DNA of 64,000 nt from Syncephalis plumigaleata. Taxonomy: Eukaryota > Zoopagomycota > Zoopagomycetes > Zoopagales > Piptocephalidaceae. Every line of letters begins with the position of its first letter. Position 1 is the stretch's first letter. The stretch covers positions 558,001 through 622,000 of the forward strand of contig JAIXMF010000009.1 of the NCBI GenBank assembly GCA_025201365.1, written 5' to 3'. The position numbers were made by a program, and so were the translations under genes. A model generated the notes under the pieces. The model was given only the letters and a program-made list of their open reading frames with translations. It had not been told where the DNA came from and made no database searches. This document shows positions 10,788 through 22,800 of this stretch, in pieces.

Positions 10788-11807
10788 GTTGCGATATCTA
10801 GACTATAATAGTAGCAATTAAATGATTGATAGCGTTGTAAACGAATAATAAAGAGTATAATTAGTAAACGGCAGCTATTAGTATTGGTTGTGTACACGAG
10901 TGGCTATATTTACTTACCTTCTGGTTACTGCTGCGTATTGCGTGTATCCTCGTAATATGAATAGACAACTACCTAGTTAATCAAAATGGTTAGTAGCAAA
11001 GGGTAGCGAGGCGGATGCTGTTGTATGTCCTAGAATTCCCCACGGAATACTATTGAGCAATCTTTCGATCTGCGTAATAGCGGACATACACAACATCCAC
11101 CTACCGCGATAAATGAGGGTCTTGTAATAGCAGAACTTAGCTTCGTATATCAGCCCTTCCAACTATCCAGAACACTCAAGTACCGCTTACATTGATTGCG
11201 GATTACTACAGCCCATAGCAGCATACTTAAGAATTTGGGGTAGGAGCGCTCGCTGCGAACTGCAAACGCAATGCTTATCCCGTTCAACTACTCGGCACTA
11301 GTCCCAACGCGTAAGTAGCTGCTACTTTCTGCTGTAGTTCCAACAACCAATGTCCCATGCATGTGTACTTTCAAGCAAATAAAACGCAAATATATAATAC
11401 CTAATAGCATACTTATTATTACCGCCATACGAACAAATATAATAAAGAATAACTCATTCTATGTATATAAACGACAGTATTACGTAGAAAGTGTCATTAC
11501 AAGAAAAGAGTAGCAGAATGATGGTGGAAAACGAAAGAGAAGTAAAAAGCGCAAAAGACGTAGACAGTTGAGATAGGTAACGGATGCAGTGTGCAGTCAG
11601 TTAGTTCCAATAGGCTAGGAGTAAATAGTAGTTTACGATAATGACATGCACAGGGTTAAGCTAGGTTGCAGTGCGATGTTGTAGTGACGTAACTGCAGTG
11701 CATAAGTGGAATAACGGCGTGAGAATTTTTTGGTAAGGATTGTGTAACCTAGATGGAATAGCTGTTTGATAATCGTTTTTGGAAGCGTTGTGTTGGATAA
11801 GTGAATA
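10788..11807. other. Right-arm sequence without a supported gene
   Basis: Mirror of about 4646-5665. It holds the mirrored 61-codon ORF (10977-11162) and the tRNA-like stretch (11226-11295, with one extra G in the D-loop and one extra C in the 3' part compared with the left arm). Confidence 0.4.
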
Positions 11808-12931
11808 TAGAAATGAGGAAAACGATAGCTTGCGATATGGGAATTGACATGAAGTAATAGCGTCGAAAGAATGGGATGAACTGTCTACGTCATAACGCTA
11901 GCAAAAGATAGATAGATGGATGGATGAAAATCCTGGTAAACGGTATCGGTGCGGAAGTGCTTTGTCAATAATCAGGCAAATCGTGGCTGCTTACATAGAG
12001 CAAAACCACCTTCCAAATAAAGACGATGCTAGTGCGCAGTCACTTTGCTTGTTTACCTTGACGACCAATATCTTCTACGCCCTGTAAATGTGTCATGAAT
12101 AAAGATATCTACATTAAATGTGTACAGCGTATTCTACCAAGTGTCGAGCTATACAAGCAAACTTGCCGCGTCGAAATCGGTCAAGTATTGGCAAAGATCG
12201 TAAAAAACATGTTATTATTGTAGTGTTGGAGCTGTTTAGTTCTGCTCAGTTCTGCTCAGCTCTGCGCAGTAGGAGTTTGAAATGTTCTCAGGTACAAAGC
12301 GTACTGGACGAAGTGTAGCGGTATAAGCTGAAGCTACAGTTTTATGACGTCACTTGTCACTCTACCGCGCACTAGTACGTAGGTGGGCAAAGAAATGAAA
12401 AAAAAACGATAGCTTGCGATGTCTGAATTGGGATGAAGTAATAGCGTCGAAAGAATGGGATGAACTGCCAATCTCATAACGCTAATAAAAGATGGATGGA
12501 TGGATGGATGGATGGATGGATGGAAATCCCGGTAAACGGTATCGGTGCGGGTCCTTTGTCAATAATCAGGCAAATCGTGGCTGCTTACATAGAGCAAAAC
12601 CACCTTCCAAATAAAGACGATGCAAGTGCGCAGTCACTTTGCTTGTTTACCTTGACGACCAATATCTTCTACGCCCTGTAAATGTGTCATGAATAAAGGA
12701 ATCTACATTAAATGTGTAGAGCGTATTCTACCAAGTGTCGAGCTATACAAGCAAACTTGCCGCGTCGAAATCGGTCAAGTATTGGCAAAGATCGTAAAAA
12801 ACATGTTATTATTGTAGTGTTGGAGCTGTTTAGTTCTGCTCAGTTCTGCGCAGTATGAGTTTGAAATATTCCCAGGTACAAAGCGTACTGGACGAAGTGT
12901 AGCGGTATAAGCTGAAGCTACAGTTTTATGA
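11808..12931. repeat. Tandem duplication upstream of kinase (right arm)
   Basis: Mirror of 3530-4645: two direct copies of a unit of about 580 bp, with 8 ATGG units at 12492-12523 against 7 in the left arm. The inner copy ends just before the TATA box at 12946. Confidence 0.85.
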
Positions 12932-12945
12932 CCTATGTGCTGTGT

Positions 12946-12953
12946 TATATAAA
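12946..12953 (+). promoter_or_regulatory. TATA box of right kinase copy
   Basis: TATATAAA, 192 bp upstream of the ATG at 13138. A start site around 12975-12985 would leave a leader of about 155 nt. Confidence 0.5.
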
Positions 12954-13137
12954 GCCACTAGTGTTGGCGACAATAGCTAATGGGCTATGCACAACCTCTT
13001 ATTCCGCTACTCCTCCAGTTCTCTCCACTATCTAGTTCAATCTAGGTTTACGCGCAAGTTTTCACTTAAGTCTCATACAGCTCTACCCCTACTTTCTATA
13101 CTCTTACCGCGATATACTCAACAATTGTGCTTTCAAA

Positions 13138-15486
13138 ATGAAACAAGGTGCCGATTCAGCTCCAATAGTAGTGTCTGCGTCAAAGTCCGCACCTATTATA
13201 ATACCAGCTATTACCGCTGGTGCTGACAATGGAAGAGTACCTATTGTCGCTTTTACTTCTGCTCCTATCCCCGCTACTACCACTTCTCCTACCCCCACTC
13301 ATATTCTCGCTCCTATCACTGCTGCTACTGCTGCTGCCTCGGAATCGGTGCCACTCCAATCAGCGGAGCCATCACCGAAGCCAGCGCAACTATCAGCTGC
13401 TGGCGATGGTGGCTCAGGTGTAGAAAAAAAGCGTAATAAATTTATTCATGTGCCTTTTAAGTGGCCCGAGCTGAAGCAGGAGAACCGCACGAAGCTAGTA
13501 GGGTGGATAACGCCAGAAGGAGATAAGAAGCAGGGTAAGCTATGTTTGAATGACACAGACGAGAATAACTAACCTATCTATAGAATTGCTGCTTTACCGT
13601 GGCAGCAAGCTATCATTCGGTAATGAAGCTGGTTGGTAAGTCACTACTATGTCACCTTGATCTATTTACTAATTGCGATACATTAGTGATTATAAACTTC
13701 CTCGCGGTAACGAATGTGTTTTTAACATATCAGAGGTAAGCCAATAACCATATTAAACGATGGGTGTAATCTAACCTGCAGCTCATTAGGAGAATGGTAT
13801 GATTCATATCACAGTAAGTTCTATGCTCAAATGTATTGAACGTTTAACTAATCGCTTATTAGAATGAAGGCCTTGCTGCCTTAACTAGTAAGTTATTGGT
13901 ATGCGCGGTCAAATATTCATGCTAATCATTTCTGTAGTAAACGATCAGGAGGAAAATGAAAACACTACATTTAAAAATGTCGGCACGATCAATATAGACG
14001 TTTATAATTGTAAGTTACGGCGACTTCATTGATAGATTTGGGCTAACAATATATATAGACAAATTTCTATATACCGCGTTAGAACAAGTAGAACCAAAGA
14101 AAACATCTCATATTTATTATTATACACAGGTAAATGGAGACAATATATACAGTATTACTACTAACACGATACAGATGCTCGGTGATTACTATCACACTAC
14201 AGAGCGTCTCGGCAGGTAGGTGATCAAATAGTTAAATACAGGGAAATTCTATAATGAATAGCTAACGTGCGCATCTAGCGGTGGCTTCGGTACAGTGTAC
14301 AAGGGGATATCCTGTACTACTGGAGAGGCAGCAGCAATCAAGCAAGCCAATAACGACGATATGACGCTGGCAAACGAGTGGGGTATAATGCGACAATTTC
14401 GACACCAGCAACATACACTACGTGCCATTAGCTTCAACGTAAACGATTACGGCACGTTTGTTGTCACAGAGCTAGCCAAAGGAGGTAGTCTCTTTAACTA
14501 CCTGGCCAAGAACCCTGCACCCCTCCCTGTAGCCAAGGCCAAGGCAATTATTCGCCAAATTCTACTGGCTCTTAAAGTAAGTAATATAACCATAATTAAT
14601 ACTAGAACCATATTAACCATATACTATTAGGATTTGCACAAGGCCAACGTTGCTCATCTGGGTAAGTAATTATGCTTATGATTAACTAACAATGTTTATT
14701 AATGATAACCTGGTTAATGTAATCCAATTACTACTAGATATCAAGGTAAGTCATTTGATTACTTGCTTTATTACAAATACTGACACAGATATAGGTGGAG
14801 AACATCCTTTTCAAGGACGAGGGGTGTACGCATACCCTCCTAGCAGATTTCGGATTGTCACGAATGTTAGATCCAGAAATTTATATACAGGGACTTGTTG
14901 GTACGCCAGCATACATGGCACCAGAAGTTTTTTTGACTGGCACGGATGTAAACGTCGTTATTCAAGTCTTCACGAATCAAGGCGACACTGGCAAAGAGAA
15001 GGTTGCCCATATTCAAAACCCACACATCGGATTCAACAAAAGTGCCGATATGTGGAGTATAGGCATCCTGGCATACTATTTGCTAAGTGGTAAGCTAATC
15101 TTTACTTAAAATCAATGATAGCTAACCTGATATGTCATAGGTATTCATCCATTCATGATGAAGAAGAATAAATGGACCTGTGGAGAGTACCTTTATACAA
15201 TTTTAAATGAGCGAGCGCCATTTGAGATTGTCAATTTTAATGAACCCGTGAACGAAGGTAAGTTGTTATGATTACACTAGTACAATCCACTAATTGTAAC
15301 CAATTATGTTTAGCGACACGCTTTATTAATGGCCTTCTCCAGGTCGATCCAGCCCGACGCATGACAGTCATGGATGCTCTGCAGCATCCATGGTTTAAAT
15401 CTGCGCAGGAAGCGAAGCGCAAGCTTGACAGCATCCTGCAATCCGACCGGTCTGAGCCACCGGCAAAGCGACAACGGTGTCTTTAA
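13138..15486 (+). CDS. FHA-like/Ser-Thr protein kinase, right palindrome copy
   Basis: Fourteen exons keep phase exactly and give 550 aa: 13138-13534, 13584-13635, 13687-13735, 13790-13813, 13863-13887, 13938-14009, 14059-14129, 14175-14215, 14279-14576, 14631-14661, 14738-14745, 14795-15089, 15141-15257, 15314-15486. Residues 1-85 are Ala/Thr/Pro-rich and probably disordered. Residues about 100-215 (LYRGSKLSFG... then INDQ) resemble a degenerate FHA domain; this is inference. The kinase domain (about 243-535) has LGSGGFGTVYK, the AAIK lysine, DFGLSRM, MAPE, DMWSIG and a final HPWF. The catalytic loop reads HLDIKVEN, with Leu for the usual Arg. An insertion of about 30 residues follows APE. 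The C-terminus is basic (PPAKRQR, a possible NLS). The architecture suggests a Cds1/Chk2-like or other CAMK-type kinase. Confidence 0.88.
14738..14745 (+). other. 8-nt micro-exon encoding part of the kinase catalytic loop
   Basis: The preceding exon ends CATCTGG before GTAAGT (14662). The next AG is at 14736-14737. The eight bases ATATCAAG are followed by GTAAGT, and the next exon starts GTGGAGAAC after ATAG (14794). Only with this micro-exon does the loop read H-L-D-I-K-V-E-N and the 550-codon frame close (phase 1 before, 0 after). Confidence 0.75.
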
Positions 15487-15621
15487 ATGTCATCATTAGC
15501 GTACCATACAATTCGGTTCAATAAATGTATTACTATTGTCATTAACAATCTAAATTACTGCATACAAACATTCCTATACTTGCTACTACATTCATTCTAC
15601 TATTGTTTTCTCTATTCATTC

Positions 15622-16045
15622 CAATTTATTTCCATCATTCTACTTCATCCCACTACATACACATGCTTGTCACTATTCCCATTTCTCACTGCATGTATCC
15701 ACTATTCCACCTATTGCTCATTCACCTTGTTATTTACTTCTTTACACAGCACGCGTATTCTTTGTGTCAACTGCATTCTAGCTGCTTCCCTTGTTTCCCT
15801 TTCCCTTCTTTACCGCTATTGTCTTCTTTGTATCAACTACATTCCACTTGTCAGTAAACAACACACGTCTACTTCCTCTTGACTATATGCTAGTTATTTA
15901 CCTATTTACTTTCTCAGTAATACGCGTCTTCTTCGTGTCATTCGCATTTCACTTACTCCCTCTTTCACTTTAGCATACACCTTCCCAATAGCAGCTATTC
16001 TGCCATACTATCTCTATGACCTTTATTTATCTCTTTGTGTTCCTC
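15622..16045 (+). repeat. T/C-rich dispersed repeat, copy 2 (right arm)
   Basis: Palindromic partner of 420-843 and direct homologue of 6262-6665. It starts about 140 bp after the kinase stop, so part may be transcribed as 3' UTR. Confidence 0.75.
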
Positions 16046-16888
16046 TTCCTCTAAGCTATCTACATGCTCACTTGTCGTTATTATTACTATACCAATAAGC
16101 CTTGTTTATTGTTCGTTCTAGTCCTTTGTTTTCTATCACTGTCCTGCTTATTTATCAATGTTTAAGCATTTACTGCTCTCGTTGTTATATGTACCTTTTA
16201 CTTTTACCACTCTTTTCCGTCATCTGTTTGTATGCCACCATTACGTCATGCTTTTATTTGTATTTTTATTTGTTTATTGCCATTTACATACTCTATCTAC
16301 ATGCAAGCATACACTGCTTCTTCAAATAAACTGGCATACGTGTTCATGCACCCTTCCTTGCTCATTCCTTGCTCATTCGTGACAAGTCAGTCATTCTACT
16401 AGTTACTGCTTGTTTATTACATTGTTTATCGTGTATTCTATTTGTTCACTTGTTGCTTTCTATGCACTCAATTGTATGCATCATCATCATAACTTATCAA
16501 TCATTCTAGTTTATTGCTACTTGTAAGTACATGACATGGCAATATCCAACTATACTCGTACACTTGTATCGTCTACCTTATAGAATTGATGATGATAGTT
16601 ATCACTATCAGTAAACGATCCATTACTAATACTGAATTGTTATTATTATCATGCTGTGTCAATTGGCATTTCTATGGTGATAATGGTGTTAACAATTGTG
16701 TAAATCTGTTTATTAATAAACAGCAAATGCTAAAGACTAGCTGTGTTAATCAGTTGGAAGCACCCAATAAACAGCTCACTCACACATCCACACTCAAAAA
16801 CGCAAACGCAAACATAGACAGATAGACAAACCTTTATTGTATTATTTGTTTGCTTCTAATACACACACACGACAGATACTATTTGTTT
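16046..16888. other. Outer end of right arm and SAM-SNF2 gene upstream region
   Basis: Up to 16432 this is arm sequence. From 16433 it is unique AT-rich DNA with a CA-rich tract (16858-16870) just before the SNF2 gene. No gene or clear TATA box seen. Confidence 0.4.
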
Positions 16889-19800
16889 ATGACAACGGGA
16901 AAACAGAATGCTACGGATCAGTACTTGTACACAACCGTATATGCCAATATGAATCCACTAGTCAGTCGGTCGGCGTCACCGGCAATGTCAATCAATAATT
17001 CCGCAGAAGGCTCGCTCGAATTGTATGCTGAATCAAACGTAAGTAGACTGATAGAATCAACTGTGGAGAACTCAACGCTAACTCGAGTGATTTAGACAAG
17101 TGCAGCTTTCTCATCGCTATTTCTCGATCGAGCAATACGACCAAGACTGGAGGTACCGCCACAGGACGAAGTGACACGTTGGTCGCCGAGTCAAGTGGCT
17201 CACTGGTTTCAGCATAGTGTTGGCATAGAAGAACAATATGCTAATCAGTTTATAGAGCATGAAGTGGATGGTCAAACACTACTGCTAGATATAGATGAGA
17301 CGTGTATACGTGAAGATCTGGACATTAAAAAGCTCGGTATTCGAAAGCGGATCTATCGAGCCATTCTTACGCTAAGACAGCAGTTAATGGCGACATCCTA
17401 CACGCCTACTATGATCACGCCATCAGTCTCTGCCTCATCAGCATCAGTGTCGGCAACTTCTACGATGTATCAACCCGCTAAACGACAACGACTCAATACG
17501 GATATACCAAATGATCGTTTTTGGTCTAATAATGATGTGGCAACAGCTATAATCCCAATATTATCTAATATTAGTAGTGATGAACCTGGTTATAATCTAC
17601 CTAGTCATACTAGTACGCCAAGTGTAGTTAAAGACAAAGCGCCTATACTCGAGGGGTCAACCACTAGACCAAATACGAAAGATCGTTTAATTAGCGACTG
17701 GCTACCCTATAAAGCAATAGAGGATCCATTTATAATGGATGCTAATGTAGATGATGTTAATGAAACGGCCTCATTTCAATTTATAGCTAGAGGTAAGTTT
17801 ATTATTATTTACTTAATTGACTCTATGGAATGATATTCACTTTGTATAACTCTAGATATGCCTCATCGATACTTGGGCTATAATGTTTATGTTCAGGTAA
17901 TATCAATAATCTCAAATGGAATATTTTACTTAATTATTGTATTTCTCTACATCTAGTCACGAATGAAACGATATTTACGTGGTCGTATTTCTGTTAATAA
18001 GCAGACAGATTTGCCGGAAATACAGAACAGATTTCGTGCAGTAGTAGTTGATCCAACGGAGGATCATAATGACACGAACAATGAATGTACACTTGAAGAC
18101 GACGTATTACCGGTAAGGGATATGCTTGTATAGTATCTCTTAGTGCTTTAGTATTTATTCTATATATATATATATATATATAGCTCTATGGTGAATCAGA
18201 CTATTCCGATACAGAACTTGATGAAGCATATGAAGATATAGAAGATAACAGTGGCACACGAGATAAATCCAATACAACATTACCAGCAGCAGGTAATATG
18301 TTTGCCCAATTAATCAATTTACTCTCCAAATGCTGACATCTCTAATATAGAATCAGAATGCAATAGGAATCCAAGAATTCAACTCATAACCTTGGAGCGT
18401 AAAAGGGAAATCATCAAGGAATATAGCAATCGATTATTAGAGAAATGGCAATCTAAACGGTAGATTATACTAATATAATGCTTACTATTATAAACTAACT
18501 AAAATGATCCATCTAGTCTTACGGTATTAGAGAAACAAAAGTATTCTCTATACAAAAGAAAGTCGAACATTATAACACAAATTCATTCAGAATTGAAATA
18601 TCTGTTAACTAAGGTGAGTATGTAATAACACAATCAATACTGAATTACTTAGTATACTTTTTATAGCGATTACCTACAATGATAGACACGATTAGTAATA
18701 CTGCCTATACGACAGAGAAGGCTATTACAACAGCATGCGGTGCACTGGATAGAACACTATTTTACATTTACGATTTATCATGGAAAGTTGGACTATTAGC
18801 ATTACCAGAAGTGAGTCATCTATCATACTAGTCATTGTATCAGATATTAATATATATATATATAATGACAAATAGGCACCATTAAAACCAGTGCGAACTA
18901 GGAAGAAAGCAACATCAACGTCAATACTAGCGAATGACAATAGTAATAGTACAACAGTAGAGAAAGAAACAGAAGAAGAGTCAGAGTCAGATAATCTATC
19001 AGATTTTATTGATGACAGTGAATTGAATCCTGATGATTACACTTCACTTCGTAATCTAATGTCAACAGATAATAATGATAGTGAAATGTTGGATTCATCG
19101 AATGAGCCATCAGTAACATTGCTACTTGATGAACTAATTCAACTGCCAACATTCCAATTATTGGATGTACCAACTACATTAGAATCACATGATACACCAC
19201 CACCACCACCACCTACAATAACAACAACTACTACTACTACTACAGATAATGAGCATGAGTTGGTAGATTTGTCATTGGATACAGATACTATTACATCGAA
19301 TGGATTATCATCTAGTAATAGTCAAGAGAATGACCAAGTTACAGTTAGTAATTCACCGCAATACGTGTCTATATCATCATCATCATCTCGATCATCCTCG
19401 CCTATTATATCGGAAATGAGAGCGGATTCACCTCCACCTATACGATCACCTGTATCTAGTATGAGACGTGTATCTCGATCTGCAGCCACACCATTCACTG
19501 CTACCTCACAACGTTCCTATTCGATTAAACTAACGAAATCACAGAATACACCACCTACAGCAAGAAATACAGTGGCACCAACTGTTATTAATCCACCTGG
19601 ACACACTAGTACTGCATCTCCATCTACCGGCAGTGGATTATCGAATTCTTCAGGCATTGGATCGTTGCCGTATAATAACATTGAGACATTCTCTAATTGG
19701 ACGGAGGAAGTCGCCGAACGAACTATTAGGAATTGTCGTTGTGCACGTACGCGTATTCCAACTGCCATACGACGAGCGGTACGCAACTATTTAGATCTAC

Positions 19801-22800
19801 CTGGTGAAAGTGAGTTACATCGTATATATATATATATATTGAGCATATGTGCTAATTCAACAATTAGATTTATTCTCAAGAATCGAGAATCTAGCACGAT
19901 GGAGTGCCTTTCAAGGCAATACATTTCGACCACCAGGCAGTTACTCTAATGAAAGCGTCAAGTGAGTATATGAGAAATAGAAATAGTTGACATCATAGAT
20001 TGTAACTAATCTCAATATAATATAGCGATGTGGATGTTCCATTGAAATGGCTATTCCATGATTATTGTCATTGGATGCGACATCAATATCAACCATCTGA
20101 TGCTGCACAATCATTATGTGAAAAGAAGAGTATAAGAAGCTGGTTAAATGTGGATCTATTCCGTCAATTTCAAGTATGGCGACTCACACATGTAGATGAC
20201 ACACATACCGATGAATCTAGTACAAGAAGTGATAGGTAATTATGAACAATGTCAAGTAGAGCTAGTGAATAATCTAAATGACTAGATTGGAACATGTGGA
20301 TCGAACTATAGACGCTAGAGGAGGACATCATTCTACTGCAAATTCACTCGATAAACATGTAAAAGTAACACCAACCGTAGTTCATTCATCTACACGTTCC
20401 TCCTCTCCATCAACATGGCCTGTACTACGTAAACCACAATCTAAATATCGTTCATTACCATCACCATCTACCGAAACTATATCAGCACCATTAGATGTAA
20501 ATATAACAGACACCATAACAACAACAGAGACAACAACAGATATCGACTATGATAATAGTAATAGTAACAGTAATAGTAATCCACTACAGGATATAACTCT
20601 ATTACCTAATGATAATGATGTTACGCAATATATGGAACCATTACATGTAGAGAATACGATAACATTAGTAGAGAACACTGCCAATGATACAACACTTGAT
20701 ACAACACTTGATACGAATTCAACTCCATTGAGTACAACTACATCACCGTTAGATAACACTATCAATGTCAATGAAGCAACAGAAGATCTATTAGTGGATA
20801 TACCGGATAAACCCATACCAGGTCGACGTGATATTCGAGAAATACGCAAGGAATCAAAAATGGCCTGTATGATACGACGTGTTGTTACGAAGAAGGCCAA
20901 ACAAATTGATGCACGCATGTAAGTAATACTATGATATGATTCATTATTGGTTAATATTTGTTAATAATGTCCTTTATCTTTATTGATTATCTAGTGATGA
21001 CTCAAATGATACTACTACTACTAATGAAGTGAGTGTATTTCTAGTATTGATTATTATGACTATATATCTAATAATTATATGTAGAGCTTTACTATTAATA
21101 TGGGTCATCTAGATGATGAAGTACCCGTTACTATTCCGGCATTCCTTGCCAATCATCTAAAACCTCATCAGGTAATGAGTGTATATTAATGTTACATTGT
21201 CATCATTCATATCTAATTAGCGTGTACTAGTTAAGTGGCGTACGCTTTCTATGGCGTTGCACGATGATGCGACCAGTTCATGGTGGAGTACTAGCACATT
21301 GTATGGGACTGGGTAAATCATTTCAAGTTATCACATTTATATACACGTATTTGCAATGCTTATTGAATACGCCTAACATTATTCCTGATGAATTACGCGT
21401 AAGTAGCTCTATCTTGATTTATTCTATGCTAAAATAAGTATTTACATATATATATATATATATAGGAGGGTCGTGTAGTGGTTGTATGTCCACCGACAGT
21501 CATGAACAATTGGATCAAGGAATTCTCTCATTGGATTCCTGAAGAGCAACGACATGAAATGCGTGGTCTCTATACAATTGGTAATATTGATATCAATCTT
21601 GTTTCTTGTATTATTTACAGTATTCGTTATAAATAGGTGAATCTGGCATGAAACTAATCAAGTTGAACACTATTGATCATTGGTACCGCAATGGTGGTGT
21701 TAGTAAGTAGATGATTGCAAGTTGTTATTTGACATTGAGCGATGACTTACATGTAAATAGTTCTTGTTAGCTATCAATTCTATCGAGATTTTGTCATGAA
21801 TACACGTCAGCTTAATGATGATAAAGAGCAGACTATTGTAGAACGAGCATTCCTCGATCCAGGTCCTTCAGTTATTATTGCTGACGAGGGACATATCATC
21901 AAGAATCCTCGGGTAAATGAATGAGAGATCATCAGTAATTTGTACTAATATACTACTACTACTATTATCATTAGACTATGATAGCGAGTGTATTTCAGAA
22001 TGTAACCACTAAGGCACGTATTTGTCTTACGGGATCACCATTACAAAATGATCTGGTAAGCAATTCATTGAAGATAATGTCATGTTAATTACTATAGATA
22101 ATTAAGTCAACATTGATTAATAGGAAGAGTATTGGTGTATGGTGAATTGGGTGTGTCCCAACTATCTTGGCAAATTGGAGGATTTTCGTAATCGATATAT
22201 TCATCCTATCAATAATGGTCTATTCCATGACAGTACAATGAGTGATAGAAAGGTATTGTAGTAGACTAGGCAATAGTTGCAAGATCTATCTAATATATAT
22301 ATATATATATAATAGTTATCACAAACCGTACTCTACGTGCTAGTGACTATATTAAAACCTATTGTACTAAGGTAAATACTCTAGTATGTGTTGCACTAGC
22401 ACACGACTAACTATTAGATATTAGGAAGGATGCCACTACACTACGACGAGAATTACCGCCACTGCATGAATTCGTTATTTCATGTCGACTTAGTCCATTA
22501 CAGTATAATGCTTACTGCGTGAGTGGCATAGCAATCATGTAATCAAGTCATTAATCAATTGTATCTACTAGGCATATTTATTGGAGAAACATAGATCGGG
22601 TGCCACTCTATTTCAGCAATATCAATCATTACTTCGTATTTGTAATCATCCATATATTGCACAGGTAATGAAGTCAATAATTATCCTTGTGTGAACAATA
22701 ACTAATCTACATGTACATACACGTATTGTTAATAGACGGTGCGAGATCAATTACTACTTAAACGATTTGAACATGCTAAAACGAATCCACATTCAAACTT

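Larger units (their letters stand above)
10197..16432. repeat. Right arm of a large inverted repeat (palindrome)
   Basis: Reverse complement of 37-6257, with a 3.9-kb unique centre between the arms. The inner edge is abrupt: inward of 10197 the sequence shares nothing with the left arm beyond 6257. The outer edge fades near 16432. The kinase copy here (13138-15486) has consensus splice donors throughout, whereas the left copy has one changed donor. Confidence 0.93.
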
